From Mucilaginibacter aquariorum (GTDB taxonomy: Bacteria; Bacteroidota; Bacteroidia; Sphingobacteriales; Sphingobacteriaceae): a stretch of 64,000 nucleotides of DNA. This document shows positions 19,301 to 26,249 of this stretch, in pieces (the stretch's first letter is position 1; every line of letters starts with the position of its first letter). The stretch covers positions 1,736,001-1,800,000 of the forward strand of contig NZ_JANHOH010000001.1 in assembly GCF_024498135.1 (NCBI RefSeq), written 5' to 3'. Below the pieces are notes generated by a model. The model worked only from the letters and a program-made list of their open reading frames with translations. It was not told the origin of the DNA and did not search any database. The position numbers and the translations under genes are program-made.

Positions 19301-19539
19301 ACCGTACCAATAGTTGTACCGGTAATACTAACGTTTACACCTGGTAAAGGCTGGTTGGTATCATCTAACACCCTACCGGTTACGGTTATATCAAAAGCAT
19401 TTTTTGTGTACGGATGTTTTATAGTTGTTGCATTGGCAATGCCACAAGGCAATACAGCAGCACCCAGCAGCACGGCTACCAGCGACTTATTATAAAGCCA
19501 CTTTAGTTTTTTTAATTTGTGTAATAATTTCAGTCTCAT
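16390..19539 (-). CDS. SusC/RagA-type TonB-dependent outer-membrane transporter (mannan locus)
   Basis: A 1049-residue protein: signal region (about 1-38), a carboxypeptidase-regulatory-like beta domain (TVTGRVLDDTNQPLPGVNVS near 52), the SusC TonB-box region NEVVVVGYGTQKK near 130, the plug domain ending VLKDAGAAAIYGSRAANGVI, then the 22-strand barrel and a terminal aromatic residue (GIDITF). There is no STN domain, so it is not expected to signal through an anti-sigma factor, unlike the second SusC in this window. It would import mannan oligosaccharides together with the SusD next to it. The preceding isomerase gene ends 40 bases upstream. Confidence 0.95.
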   Translation of the reverse strand: MRLKLLHKLKKLKWLYNKSLVAVLLGAAVLPCGIANATTIKHPYTKNAFDITVTGRVLDDTNQPLPGVNVSITGTTIGTVTDVNGRYKLNVPDAYAGKSLTFSFIGFVKQEIAIAGKSEINVSLKPDNTSLNEVVVVGYGTQKKINLTGAVSTISAKSIENKPVLNTFQALQGESPNLIIQQSTLDPGSDVIVNIRGVGTLGDNTPLVVIDGIVGGNLNTLNPNDIASVSVLKDAGAAAIYGSRAANGVILVTTKSGKLNAKPSITYNGSYGLQDARVLVHKVDAWDNAYYKNQSLVNSGLPPAYTPDQIQAIKDQGNGTWDVEHLLKQAPLQSHNVSMSGGSENSSYYVSAGYQNQGSNLIGNGGEGANFGYQKYNLRLNQTSVVGKFRANIILNYTKTRNKTNSVGNNNIFADANRVPHNYNWQDADGNYLTNPVASQYNEYGVLEKGGFNQADNDEIFGAFNGQLSITKDLKLTGQFGGTVQNNGSFYRRIQVNYLPAGVYGDDRAVLDGNSKSLLLNTQVNAEYSKKISDHTFKVQLGVSSENYTQRGFRLQKTLTDPLLGTPTTGTIVDAVNSNNSIGVNSNSLLSVFGRVNYSYKDKYLLEGVFRNDASSKFARGNRASFFPSVSAGWIISEESFMQNIKNTVNTLKLRASYGIVGNQNVNNYQYQTTYFNYASAYGFDKTPVGGAGTMLSNQDLTWERAASFNLGLDVGLFNDKLTATFEYFNKTTSNILQPRQDIPLIFGAASPDYNVAKVRAKGWEASLTYNLRGQNVTQSFSVNIADNQNTLLQLTGNTKEQIYNQDVFQLIRRVGQPVTQYYGYETNGFFQNQADIDNSPKMAGASVQPGDLKFKDLNNDGIIDDKDKAILGNPFPRYTFGFTYRIAYKGFDMSLFIQGVGKRDAFLRGELVEPFHYGYGATVYEHQTDIWSPSNPDARYPILANIGSPSNTYNWRTGSDLYKYNAAYARLKNVNIGYTFPTRISKKIGMERLRLSLIGQNLLTLSKLSFIDPETSEFGNNLSPYSASNSARQYPLAVFYGAGIDITF

Positions 19540-19579
19540 AACATTGGGTTTATTAGTTATATTTTATTTAGGTTTATTC

Positions 19580-21391
19580 TTATTCAGATTTTAAAAATGC
19601 TTTAATAACCTTTACACGGCCTTTTCCCAAATTGGTTAAGGTATATGAACCTGCCGCCGCCGGTACTACAAATGTTTCTGCATAGGCAAATTTCTGTTTG
19701 GTGCCATCAGCAGTTTCCAACTGAACGGCCTGGCCTTCCACCAGCATCATCACATGACATACATTATTGGTTTCTACCGTGGTTTTGTTATCAAACTCCA
19801 TGCGGTGCACATCATAAAAATGCTCGGTATGGGTTGGCATGTGTATCAACTGGTAACCTTCGGCCTGCTCAATTACCACGGGTTTTGAGATAAGTTCACG
19901 GTAAACCTGTTTACCTTTGCGGTTAAAGTCAAGATTATTAAAAGCGTGGTCTATATTTATTGGGCGCGGATTGCCGTCAAGGTCAAGGCGTACCCAGTCG
20001 TACATTTTAAAGGTGAAGATGTATGGGGTAGCGCTTATCTCCAGCACCATATTGCCCGAACCGGCACTGTGCACGGTACCATTAGGGATAAGGAACAGAT
20101 CGTGCTTTTTCGCGGGGTGCGATTGTACATAATTCTCTATCTGTATTTCGGTACTTGTTGCCTGGCTATCCTCCAGCACGGTTCTAAACTCGGCCGGGTT
20201 AATGCTATCCTGAAAGCCAAGATAAACCCGGGCATTATCGTCGCAGTCTAAAATGTAATAGGTTTCATCCTGGGTAATGTTCTCGCCAAAATTCTCCTGT
20301 ATGTATTTAACCGATGGATGGCATTGGATAGACAGGTTACCGCCATTGAATGTATCCAGAAAATCGAAACGAATAGGGAATTCATCGCCAAAACGCTCGG
20401 CATGTTTGCCCAATACATTTTTATTATTGCTGAACATTAAGGTATCGAATGATACCTCCAGCAGGTTGCCATCGCTCTCGAACACCAAACCATTTTCAGG
20501 AACGATCATTTCAAAGGACCAGGCGTAATTAACTACATCCTTATTAATGTTATTAATATGCTCTTTTATCCATTGCCCACCCCATGCACCCGGCTCAAAC
20601 CAGGGGCGTACACGAAAAACAGATTGGCTGATCTTATTAAGGCCTTCAGCCAGATCCGCCTTATGCATCCAGTTAATGGTTTCCGGCCATTGGCCGTCTG
20701 CTACAACAGCTATACGATCCAGTATCGCTTTTTTATGATTGTTTAATACTACCCAATCTACAAAGTAAAAACGCTTGTACATCTGAAAGGGCTCGTTCAC
20801 CTGCACAGCACCTAAATTGGTGATGCTGCCCGCACGCATCCTAAATTGCAGTTCGTTCTTTGGCAGGTCGATATAAATAACCGGAACATCCCATCCGGAT
20901 AAAACCGCGCCGGTACCTATTATAATATTGATGTCGCTGTCATCGGTAATTTGCCTGGTAAGGCTTGCATCATAAAAGTCATTGAGCGATAATGTAGTTT
21001 TGGTACCCCAAACAGATTCAAGCTCGCCTAAAAATGGTTCAACCAGTTTTTCAATTTCATTAGCAGGCTTTAAAAAATTTTCCGTATTGATCCAGTTTAC
21101 TTTTAGCCCGTTTTCCGTAAAATAATCTTGCAGCTTTACTTGTATATTATCCCAAAACAAGCCGGCATATCCATCAATCAGAATAGTTTTCTGTACTACA
21201 ATGTATTGGGCAAGGGAGTCTAAGCCGTTAAATATTTTTCCTGAGCCTAATGCACAAGTGGGATAAACATTGTAGCCACCATTGGCATTAAGGGCATCAT
21301 CTAATTTCGCCGGCATTAAAAACTGCGCGGTTTTCCGCACTTCCGTGTCAACCCCTTCTATCTGCTTGTAATCTTTAGTATCAATATTCAT
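19580..21391 (-). CDS. Class I mannose-6-phosphate isomerase fused to kinase-like N-domain
   Basis: From ATG 21391 the protein has 603 residues; the frame opens 15 codons earlier but MNIDTKDYKQ is the sensible start. The C-terminal part (about 250-603) is a type I phosphomannose isomerase: RPWFEPGAWGG near 262 and predicted metal ligands Q356, H358 (SIQCHPS), E376 (DETYYI) and H441 (IPNGTVHSAG). The N-terminal 240 residues resemble a uridine-kinase/phosphoribulokinase fold (TILIDGYAGLFWDN; VIYIDLPKNELQFRMRAG) but lack a normal GxxxxGK[S/T] P-loop, so phosphoryl transfer is doubtful. It converts Man-6-P to Fru-6-P, feeding liberated mannose into glycolysis. First gene of the mannan operon, behind a clear promoter. 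Confidence 0.82.
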   Translation of the reverse strand: MNIDTKDYKQIEGVDTEVRKTAQFLMPAKLDDALNANGGYNVYPTCALGSGKIFNGLDSLAQYIVVQKTILIDGYAGLFWDNIQVKLQDYFTENGLKVNWINTENFLKPANEIEKLVEPFLGELESVWGTKTTLSLNDFYDASLTRQITDDSDINIIIGTGAVLSGWDVPVIYIDLPKNELQFRMRAGSITNLGAVQVNEPFQMYKRFYFVDWVVLNNHKKAILDRIAVVADGQWPETINWMHKADLAEGLNKISQSVFRVRPWFEPGAWGGQWIKEHINNINKDVVNYAWSFEMIVPENGLVFESDGNLLEVSFDTLMFSNNKNVLGKHAERFGDEFPIRFDFLDTFNGGNLSIQCHPSVKYIQENFGENITQDETYYILDCDDNARVYLGFQDSINPAEFRTVLEDSQATSTEIQIENYVQSHPAKKHDLFLIPNGTVHSAGSGNMVLEISATPYIFTFKMYDWVRLDLDGNPRPINIDHAFNNLDFNRKGKQVYRELISKPVVIEQAEGYQLIHMPTHTEHFYDVHRMEFDNKTTVETNNVCHVMMLVEGQAVQLETADGTKQKFAYAETFVVPAAAGSYTLTNLGKGRVKVIKAFLKSE

Positions 21392-21495
21392 TGTAGTAAT
21401 GTATGGATATATCAATTTCCACATAAATAGCCTCAAGGGCCATTGTTTGATTGTGGGAATAAAAAATTATATAATTGGTTTATGATTATAATGTA

Positions 21496-21526
21496 CAAAC
21501 ATATGAACAAATTTCACATTACCAAA
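21496..21526 (-). promoter_or_regulatory. Bacteroidota promoter for the mannan operon
   Basis: Read on the minus strand, TTTG (21523-21526) is followed after exactly 19 bases by TATGTTTG (21496-21503), an exact match to the Bacteroidota -33 TTTG / -7 TAnnTTTG consensus. Transcription would start about 100 bases upstream of the isomerase ATG. Confidence 0.75.
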
Positions 21527-21585
21527 TTATTTAAAAAATATTTACTCCGTGTATAAACCACACTATATCACACCTAAATGAGGAT

Positions 21586-21614
21586 TTTGTAGATCCTATA
21601 TGTATGTACACTTG
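21586..21614 (+). promoter_or_regulatory. Possible weaker promoter for the GntR/UTRA regulator
   Basis: TTTG at 21586-21589 and TACACTTG at 21607-21614 (one mismatch to TAnnTTTG) are separated by 17 bases, slightly short of the usual 19-21. The -7-like element overlaps two TGTAC repeats. About 45 bases separate it from the start codon. Confidence 0.35.
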
Positions 21615-21658
21615 TACTTATAAATGAAATTTCATTATCATTGTACATATTACACTAT

Positions 21659-22387
21659 ATGAAATATTCTATTGATCATAAAAGCCCTGTTCCGCTGCAT
21701 ATACAAGCCGAAGAACTTTTAAGAAAGATGATAGCCGAAGAGAAATATCAAAACGGAAAGCTATTACCTAATGAGGTAGAATTGGCGAAAGTACTGGCCA
21801 TATCGCGTACCACCCTGCGCCAGGCCATAAACAAATTGGTATATGAAAATTTACTGATCCGCAAAAAACGCACCGGCACAAAAGTTAATAATGCAATAGT
21901 AAGTTCTAAATCAAATAACTGGCTTAGCTTTTCGCAAGAAATGAAACTGCGTGGTATCAGCATCAAAAACTTTGAACTGCATATTACATGGGTATATCCG
22001 GATGAAATGCTGGCCAATTTTTTCGAGATAAAAACCGACAGAAAAATATTGAAAATGGAAAGGGTGCGAGGCACAGTTGAGACGCCTTTTGTTTACTTTA
22101 TTTCTTATTTCCATCCCCGTATCGGGCTTACCGGTGATGAGGATTTTAAACGCCCGCTTTACGAATTGCTGGAATTAGAGTACTCCACCGTGGCCTCACT
22201 TTCAAAAGAAGAAATAAGCGCGCATGCAGCTGACGATGTTATTGCCGCTAAATTAAGACTATCAAATGGGAGCCCGGTATTGTTCCGTAAACGATTTGTG
22301 TTTGACCAGGGCGAACGCCCGATTGAATATAACCTGGGTTATTATAAAGCAGACAGTTTTGTTTATACGGTTGAAAGCAGACGCTAA
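21659..22387 (+). CDS. GntR/HutC-family regulator with UTRA ligand domain
   Basis: The ATG at 21659 gives MKYSIDHKSPVPLHIQAEE, the normal GntR start (243 residues); an upstream TTG at 21641 was not used. The winged helix spans about residues 5-72 (LPNEVELAKVLAISRTTLRQAINKL). The UTRA domain follows, with WLSFSQEMKLRG near 85, KMERVRG, and FRKRFVFDQGERPIEYNLGYY near the end. UTRA domains sense small metabolites such as sugar phosphates. Divergent from the isomerase/susC operon, it is the likely regulator of mannan use; mannose-6-P would be a reasonable but unproven effector. A palindromic terminator follows. Confidence 0.9.
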   Translation: MKYSIDHKSPVPLHIQAEELLRKMIAEEKYQNGKLLPNEVELAKVLAISRTTLRQAINKLVYENLLIRKKRTGTKVNNAIVSSKSNNWLSFSQEMKLRGISIKNFELHITWVYPDEMLANFFEIKTDRKILKMERVRGTVETPFVYFISYFHPRIGLTGDEDFKRPLYELLELEYSTVASLSKEEISAHAADDVIAAKLRLSNGSPVLFRKRFVFDQGERPIEYNLGYYKADSFVYTVESRR

Positions 22388-22509
22388 TTTCTATTTCTCT
22401 AACGAGGAAAGCCATGAAATTTGATCTGCAAAAACTGCTTTTTACTCTTACCCCCTTCATTTATAGGCAGGCTTGAATAACCGTTAAATGATGGCGGAAA
22501 TCTGAATTT

Positions 22510-22557
22510 AACACCTTCTTTTATCTAATGAATAGCTTAAGCTATTTTTTAGGTGTT
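22510..22557 (+). terminator. Terminator after gntR, overlapping the convergent M28 stop
   Basis: The perfect palindrome AATAGCTTAAGCTATT (22531-22546) is followed by T residues on the plus strand. A further stem, AACACCT (22510-22516) with AGGTGTT (22551-22557), encloses it. The structure overlaps the stop codon of the convergent peptidase gene. Confidence 0.65.
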
Positions 22558-23942
22558 GCGCCGGCGGCGCCTGCTTGTGCTTGCCTCCTCATTACAGAGG
22601 GCACAACCGGCAATCCTTCATTTCCTTCATTAGCTACAGATTGCACTGCAAAAAAGTAGTTATCTTTAGAGTATGGTAGCTTTACCTCGGTAGAAGTAGT
22701 GAAAATTTTCTTTTGCCATACCGGGCTGGTGGTTTCCCTTATCATTACATAATATCCTTTTACCTTTCCTGTAACAGGCGCTTTCCAGCTTAAAGTTGTT
22801 GAATTGCCCAAACCAGCCATAATTAAAGAAACCTCGCGGGGCATTGATGGAGATTTTGCAAGATTAGCCAGGTTACATAGGTTAAGGGCGGTGTTTTTAC
22901 GCAGGTACTCAAAATCCATGTATTCCGTTAAGTCGCCATAGCTGATGCCATTTTCAGTACGTACATTTTGGTGCTGATGATAAAAATTTTCGTTCATCTC
23001 AGTTAAACGTACAGCTGTGAACCCTTTTTGCTGATAAGGCTGATGATCCCCACCGCGCCCAAAACGATCTGGCCGATAAACCATAAAAACCTGAAGATTA
23101 TCAACATAACGTTCGCCTACCTCTTTAATATAACGGGCCAATTGGCGTGAGGCTCCGTCGTTCTCCAAGCCCATGGAGCGAATGACTGCTGCCTTTTTTT
23201 CATCAAGTTCATAAGCTGGCAGTCCCTCACTAAACACCCTTATTTTTGTATTATCAATAATATTAGTTTCGTTACTGTTATTGCTGCCTATTATATCGTT
23301 ATTTAAAACAGCACCAATTTCCCAGCTGTCCCTTTTGGCGTTTGCGGCCATAAAACCCGATCCTAACAAACCCTGTTCTTCTCCGCAAACAGCAACAAAA
23401 ATTATAGTGGCCGGAAACGATTGCCTGCTCATGATACGTGCACACTCTATTACAGCAGCCGTGCCGCTGCCATCATCATTTGCGCCGGGGGCATCGCCTT
23501 CCCTATCCATTACATTACTGCGCATATTATCCATATGGCCGCTTATAATAAACACGCGGTGATCATCCGGGTCGGTTCCTTTTAAGGTAGCTACTACATT
23601 GGTTAATATAACCGGTACATCTATTCTTTTACCATCGGGCTGATAATTGTTAGTGTCGAGCTTTGCTGTTAACCTCCCTCCTGATGTTTTGGCATAGGTG
23701 TTAAATTTGCTTAATATCCAGTTACGGGCCGCACCTATCCCGCGCTTTGCATCGGTGGTGGTGCTTAAAGTGTTGCGGGTACCAAAGCTAACCAGCTTAA
23801 TAATATTGGCATGTAAGGAATCAGCAGATACTTCGCTCACCATCCTTTCAATTTGTGGATCTTTCTGAATGATAACCGGAGATTGTGCAAATGTGCCGGC
23901 ATAAGCACATATCAACGCTAAAACGCCTAATGCTTTTTTCAT
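22542..23942 (-). CDS. Secreted M28-family zinc metallopeptidase with FN3-like C-terminus
   Basis: A 466-residue exported protein (signal peptide to about residue 19, AGTFAQ). M28 zinc-ligand motifs are all present: SGHMDN (first His), GANDDGSG (bridging Asp), CGEEQG (catalytic and ligand Glu), NNDIIG (Asp) and a late His in NENFYHQHQN. The C-terminal 90 residues after YLRKNTALNLCNLA look like a fibronectin-III-like beta domain (TTLSWKAPVTGKVKGYYV). It is a probable aminopeptidase in the periplasm or outside the cell. It stands alone between the mannan locus and the sigma-factor locus, convergent with the regulator gene. Confidence 0.88.
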   Translation of the reverse strand: MKKALGVLALICAYAGTFAQSPVIIQKDPQIERMVSEVSADSLHANIIKLVSFGTRNTLSTTTDAKRGIGAARNWILSKFNTYAKTSGGRLTAKLDTNNYQPDGKRIDVPVILTNVVATLKGTDPDDHRVFIISGHMDNMRSNVMDREGDAPGANDDGSGTAAVIECARIMSRQSFPATIIFVAVCGEEQGLLGSGFMAANAKRDSWEIGAVLNNDIIGSNNSNETNIIDNTKIRVFSEGLPAYELDEKKAAVIRSMGLENDGASRQLARYIKEVGERYVDNLQVFMVYRPDRFGRGGDHQPYQQKGFTAVRLTEMNENFYHQHQNVRTENGISYGDLTEYMDFEYLRKNTALNLCNLANLAKSPSMPREVSLIMAGLGNSTTLSWKAPVTGKVKGYYVMIRETTSPVWQKKIFTTSTEVKLPYSKDNYFFAVQSVANEGNEGLPVVPSVMRRQAQAGAAGATPKK

Positions 23943-24299
23943 AATTTATATTAGTATTTGTTTAGTTCGTTAAATAAAAACGAGCAGTTATTAATTTGTA
24001 AAAAGCTATTTTACTGTAAAAGGGGTATAGGAGGCAAATTAAGTCCGTTTCTTCGAAAATCAAAATAAGATTGCCTTTGAAAGAACAATTCAATTCTGCG
24101 TTCTTTAAATTACGGATAAATGACCATCAGTGGGTTGCTGCACTATTTTTAAGCGTTTACATAAGCGCGAAAGGCAGCCACTATTTAACTTTATCTTAAC
24201 ATTTTATTTCATTTAATTGAACAAAGTGTTTTTTTTAGCTACATTAGAAATTCAAATGCTACTGATTTTACTTGCATAATTTTAAATGGTTGCTAAATA
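23943..24299. other. 357-base divergent intergenic region
   Basis: AT-rich gap between the divergent peptidase and sigma-factor starts. It should hold promoters for both, but no convincing TTTG/TAnnTTTG pair, strong hairpin or small reading frame was recognised. Confidence 0.5.
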
Positions 24300-24869
24300 A
24301 TGAGGGCTTTTAATTCAAAACAACATCACGATTTAAAATTTGAAGAAGTTTTTGAAAGCTATAAACATCAGGTTTATGCCCAGGTTTATGTTATAGCTAA
24401 GTCTGAGTATGCTGCAGAAGAAATAACACAGGAGATCTTCATTAAATTATGGCTAAATAAAGACTCACTTAAAGATGTAAAAAACTTGGGCGGCTATATA
24501 TATACCATTGCACGCAACTACTCCTTAAACTATCTTAGAAAAGCTGCTAGCGATACCAGGCTGGTTAACGAGCTGTTGCGTGTTGCAGTAACTAATGATA
24601 ACAACACAGAAGCCAACATGCGGGTATCTGAATGCAGAAAGCTAATTTCAACCGCTGTAAGTCAGCTATCGCCGCAACGGCAGTTAGTATATAAGCTAAA
24701 TAAAGAGGACGGCTTAAATTATGATGAAATTGCTACACATTTAAATCTTTCAAGGCACACCGTTAAAAATCATTTAATGGCTGCACTTCACTTTATAGGC
24801 GCTTATCTTGCCAAAAACGACGTCAATCCCACCCTAATCGCTATTTTTTCCCTCTTCTACATAAATTAA
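24300..24869 (+). CDS. ECF sigma factor, FecI type
   Basis: A 189-residue sigma-70 family protein. Region 2 is at about residues 10-80 (FEEVFESYKHQVYAQVYV; AEEITQEIFIKLW; YIYTIARNYSLNYLRKA). Region 4 is at about 120-170 (LSPQRQLVYKLNKEDGLNYDEIA and SRHTVKNHL). It is followed by a FecR-like anti-sigma gene and a SusC carrying an STN domain, the standard trans-envelope signalling trio: ligand binding at SusC releases the sigma factor, which transcribes the transporter genes. A 224-base AT-rich gap separates it from fecR, so the two may not be strictly co-regulated. Confidence 0.93.
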   Translation: MRAFNSKQHHDLKFEEVFESYKHQVYAQVYVIAKSEYAAEEITQEIFIKLWLNKDSLKDVKNLGGYIYTIARNYSLNYLRKAASDTRLVNELLRVAVTNDNNTEANMRVSECRKLISTAVSQLSPQRQLVYKLNKEDGLNYDEIATHLNLSRHTVKNHLMAALHFIGAYLAKNDVNPTLIAIFSLFYIN

Positions 24870-25093
24870 CATCCAAACACATCAAATAAATTACACATTT
24901 TCATTAATTTGCCATAAATAATATGCTTTTCATATTTTAATGGATTAATTTTAATTAGTTTACCAATAAAAACGTCGTTAATTAGTAAATCGTTAGCTAA
25001 AAAACATCGTTTTAAATAAAATGTAAAATTTATTTCATTTCCCATTAGTCTGATTGGCGTTTTGCTGTGTCTTTAAAGTATCAATCAGGATAA

Positions 25094-26071
25094 ATGAATC
25101 AACAAGATAGAAAATCGGAACTGTTAGAAAAGTACATGAACAATACATGTACTAAACAGGAGTTCGATGAATTTATGGAGCTTATAAAAACATCAACAGA
25201 TTTTGAGGATTTTGATGGCCCCATGAAAAAACACTGGGAAGGCTCCCCGCAGGAAAACGTTCCTGATACTGTTGACTGGAACCGTATGTATAGCAACATT
25301 AAGTTAAGGCTTTGGGCACTTAAAAAAACAAAGGTGCTATTCAAATTCGCTGCTGTAATAGTATTAGTAATTAGCGCGTGTACCTTAATTATTTATAATT
25401 ATAATAAAGTTGCAAGTGGTGATCATATTGTATACCTCACCCAACACGCAGGGGTAGCTAAAACGAAAGTTATATTATTAAGCGATGGCACCAGGGTAAC
25501 CTTAAATGCAAATAGCGATTTACGTTATCCGCAAAACTTCAACGCTAAAACCCGCGAGGTATATTTAAAAGGGGAAGCTTATTTTGAGGTAATACACAAT
25601 GAGAATAAGCCCTTTGTTATTCACTCTGGCAGGTTAAAAACGCATGTATTAGGTACCACATTCACTGTAAGCGCATATTCGCAGGTAAAGCCAATGAATG
25701 TAACTGTGCTTACAGGTAAAGTTGCCGTAAAAGATGAATTAAACCAGGCACATGTTATATTAACCAGAGGGCAATCAGCATCTACAAAAGATGGTAAAAA
25801 TACTTTTGAGGTTATCACATTAGCAAACCCAGAAGATGCAATTGCCTGGATGGATGATAAAATGATCTTTGAGAATTCAGATCTGGAAAGTGTGGCTTTA
25901 AAGCTGAGCTACAAATATGGGGTTGATATAAAAGTAACGGGAGATAAGTTGTCACAGCAACACATCACCGCTATTTTTCAGGGGCAAACATTACCGGGCA
26001 TCTTAAAAGCGATCACACAGCTTACCCACTCTAACTATAAAGTGCGTAATAATGCTTACATACTATACTAA
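25094..26071 (+). CDS. FecR-like anti-sigma factor
   Basis: A 325-residue single-pass protein: cytoplasmic N-terminus (1-78), membrane segment near 80-103 (FKFAAVIVLVISACTLIIYNY), a FecR beta domain (VILLSDGTRVTLNANSDLRYP; REVYLKGEAYFEVIHN; FVIHSGRLKTHVLGTTF) and a C-terminal DUF4974-type domain (MIFENSDLESVALKLSYKYGVDIKV). It holds the partner sigma factor until the STN domain of the downstream SusC signals. Domain order is normal for Bacteroidota. Confidence 0.93.
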   Translation: MNQQDRKSELLEKYMNNTCTKQEFDEFMELIKTSTDFEDFDGPMKKHWEGSPQENVPDTVDWNRMYSNIKLRLWALKKTKVLFKFAAVIVLVISACTLIIYNYNKVASGDHIVYLTQHAGVAKTKVILLSDGTRVTLNANSDLRYPQNFNAKTREVYLKGEAYFEVIHNENKPFVIHSGRLKTHVLGTTFTVSAYSQVKPMNVTVLTGKVAVKDELNQAHVILTRGQSASTKDGKNTFEVITLANPEDAIAWMDDKMIFENSDLESVALKLSYKYGVDIKVTGDKLSQQHITAIFQGQTLPGILKAITQLTHSNYKVRNNAYILY

Positions 26072-26249
26072 CTAATAACTAACTAAACTATTAACTGACT
26101 TTAAAACAACGAAACGCCTATTGAGTAAAAAAAGATGTAAACAAAAAAGGTTGAATGTGTTCCAGCACACCCAACCTTCCGGGCCGAAGCCCACCAAATT
26201 CATAGTTCCCAATTGGGATATTTCGTCACTACAAATTTTGATCAAATAT

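Larger units (their letters stand above)
21492..21646. promoter_or_regulatory. Four TGTAC motifs in the divergent region, candidate GntR operators
   Basis: TGTAC occurs at 21492-21496, 21605-21609, 21613-21617 and 21642-21646 between the isomerase operon and the divergent GntR/UTRA gene. The first overlaps the minus-strand -7 element; the second and third form TGTACACTTGTAC over the possible gntR promoter. HutC/UTRA regulators usually bind short GT..AC sites, so these are plausible sites for autoregulation and operon control. Not tested. Confidence 0.35.

Noticed and set aside
26121..26249. N-terminal extension of the second SusC from a TTG codon
   Set aside because: It would place 43 mostly charged residues before a normal signal peptide starting at ATG 26250.
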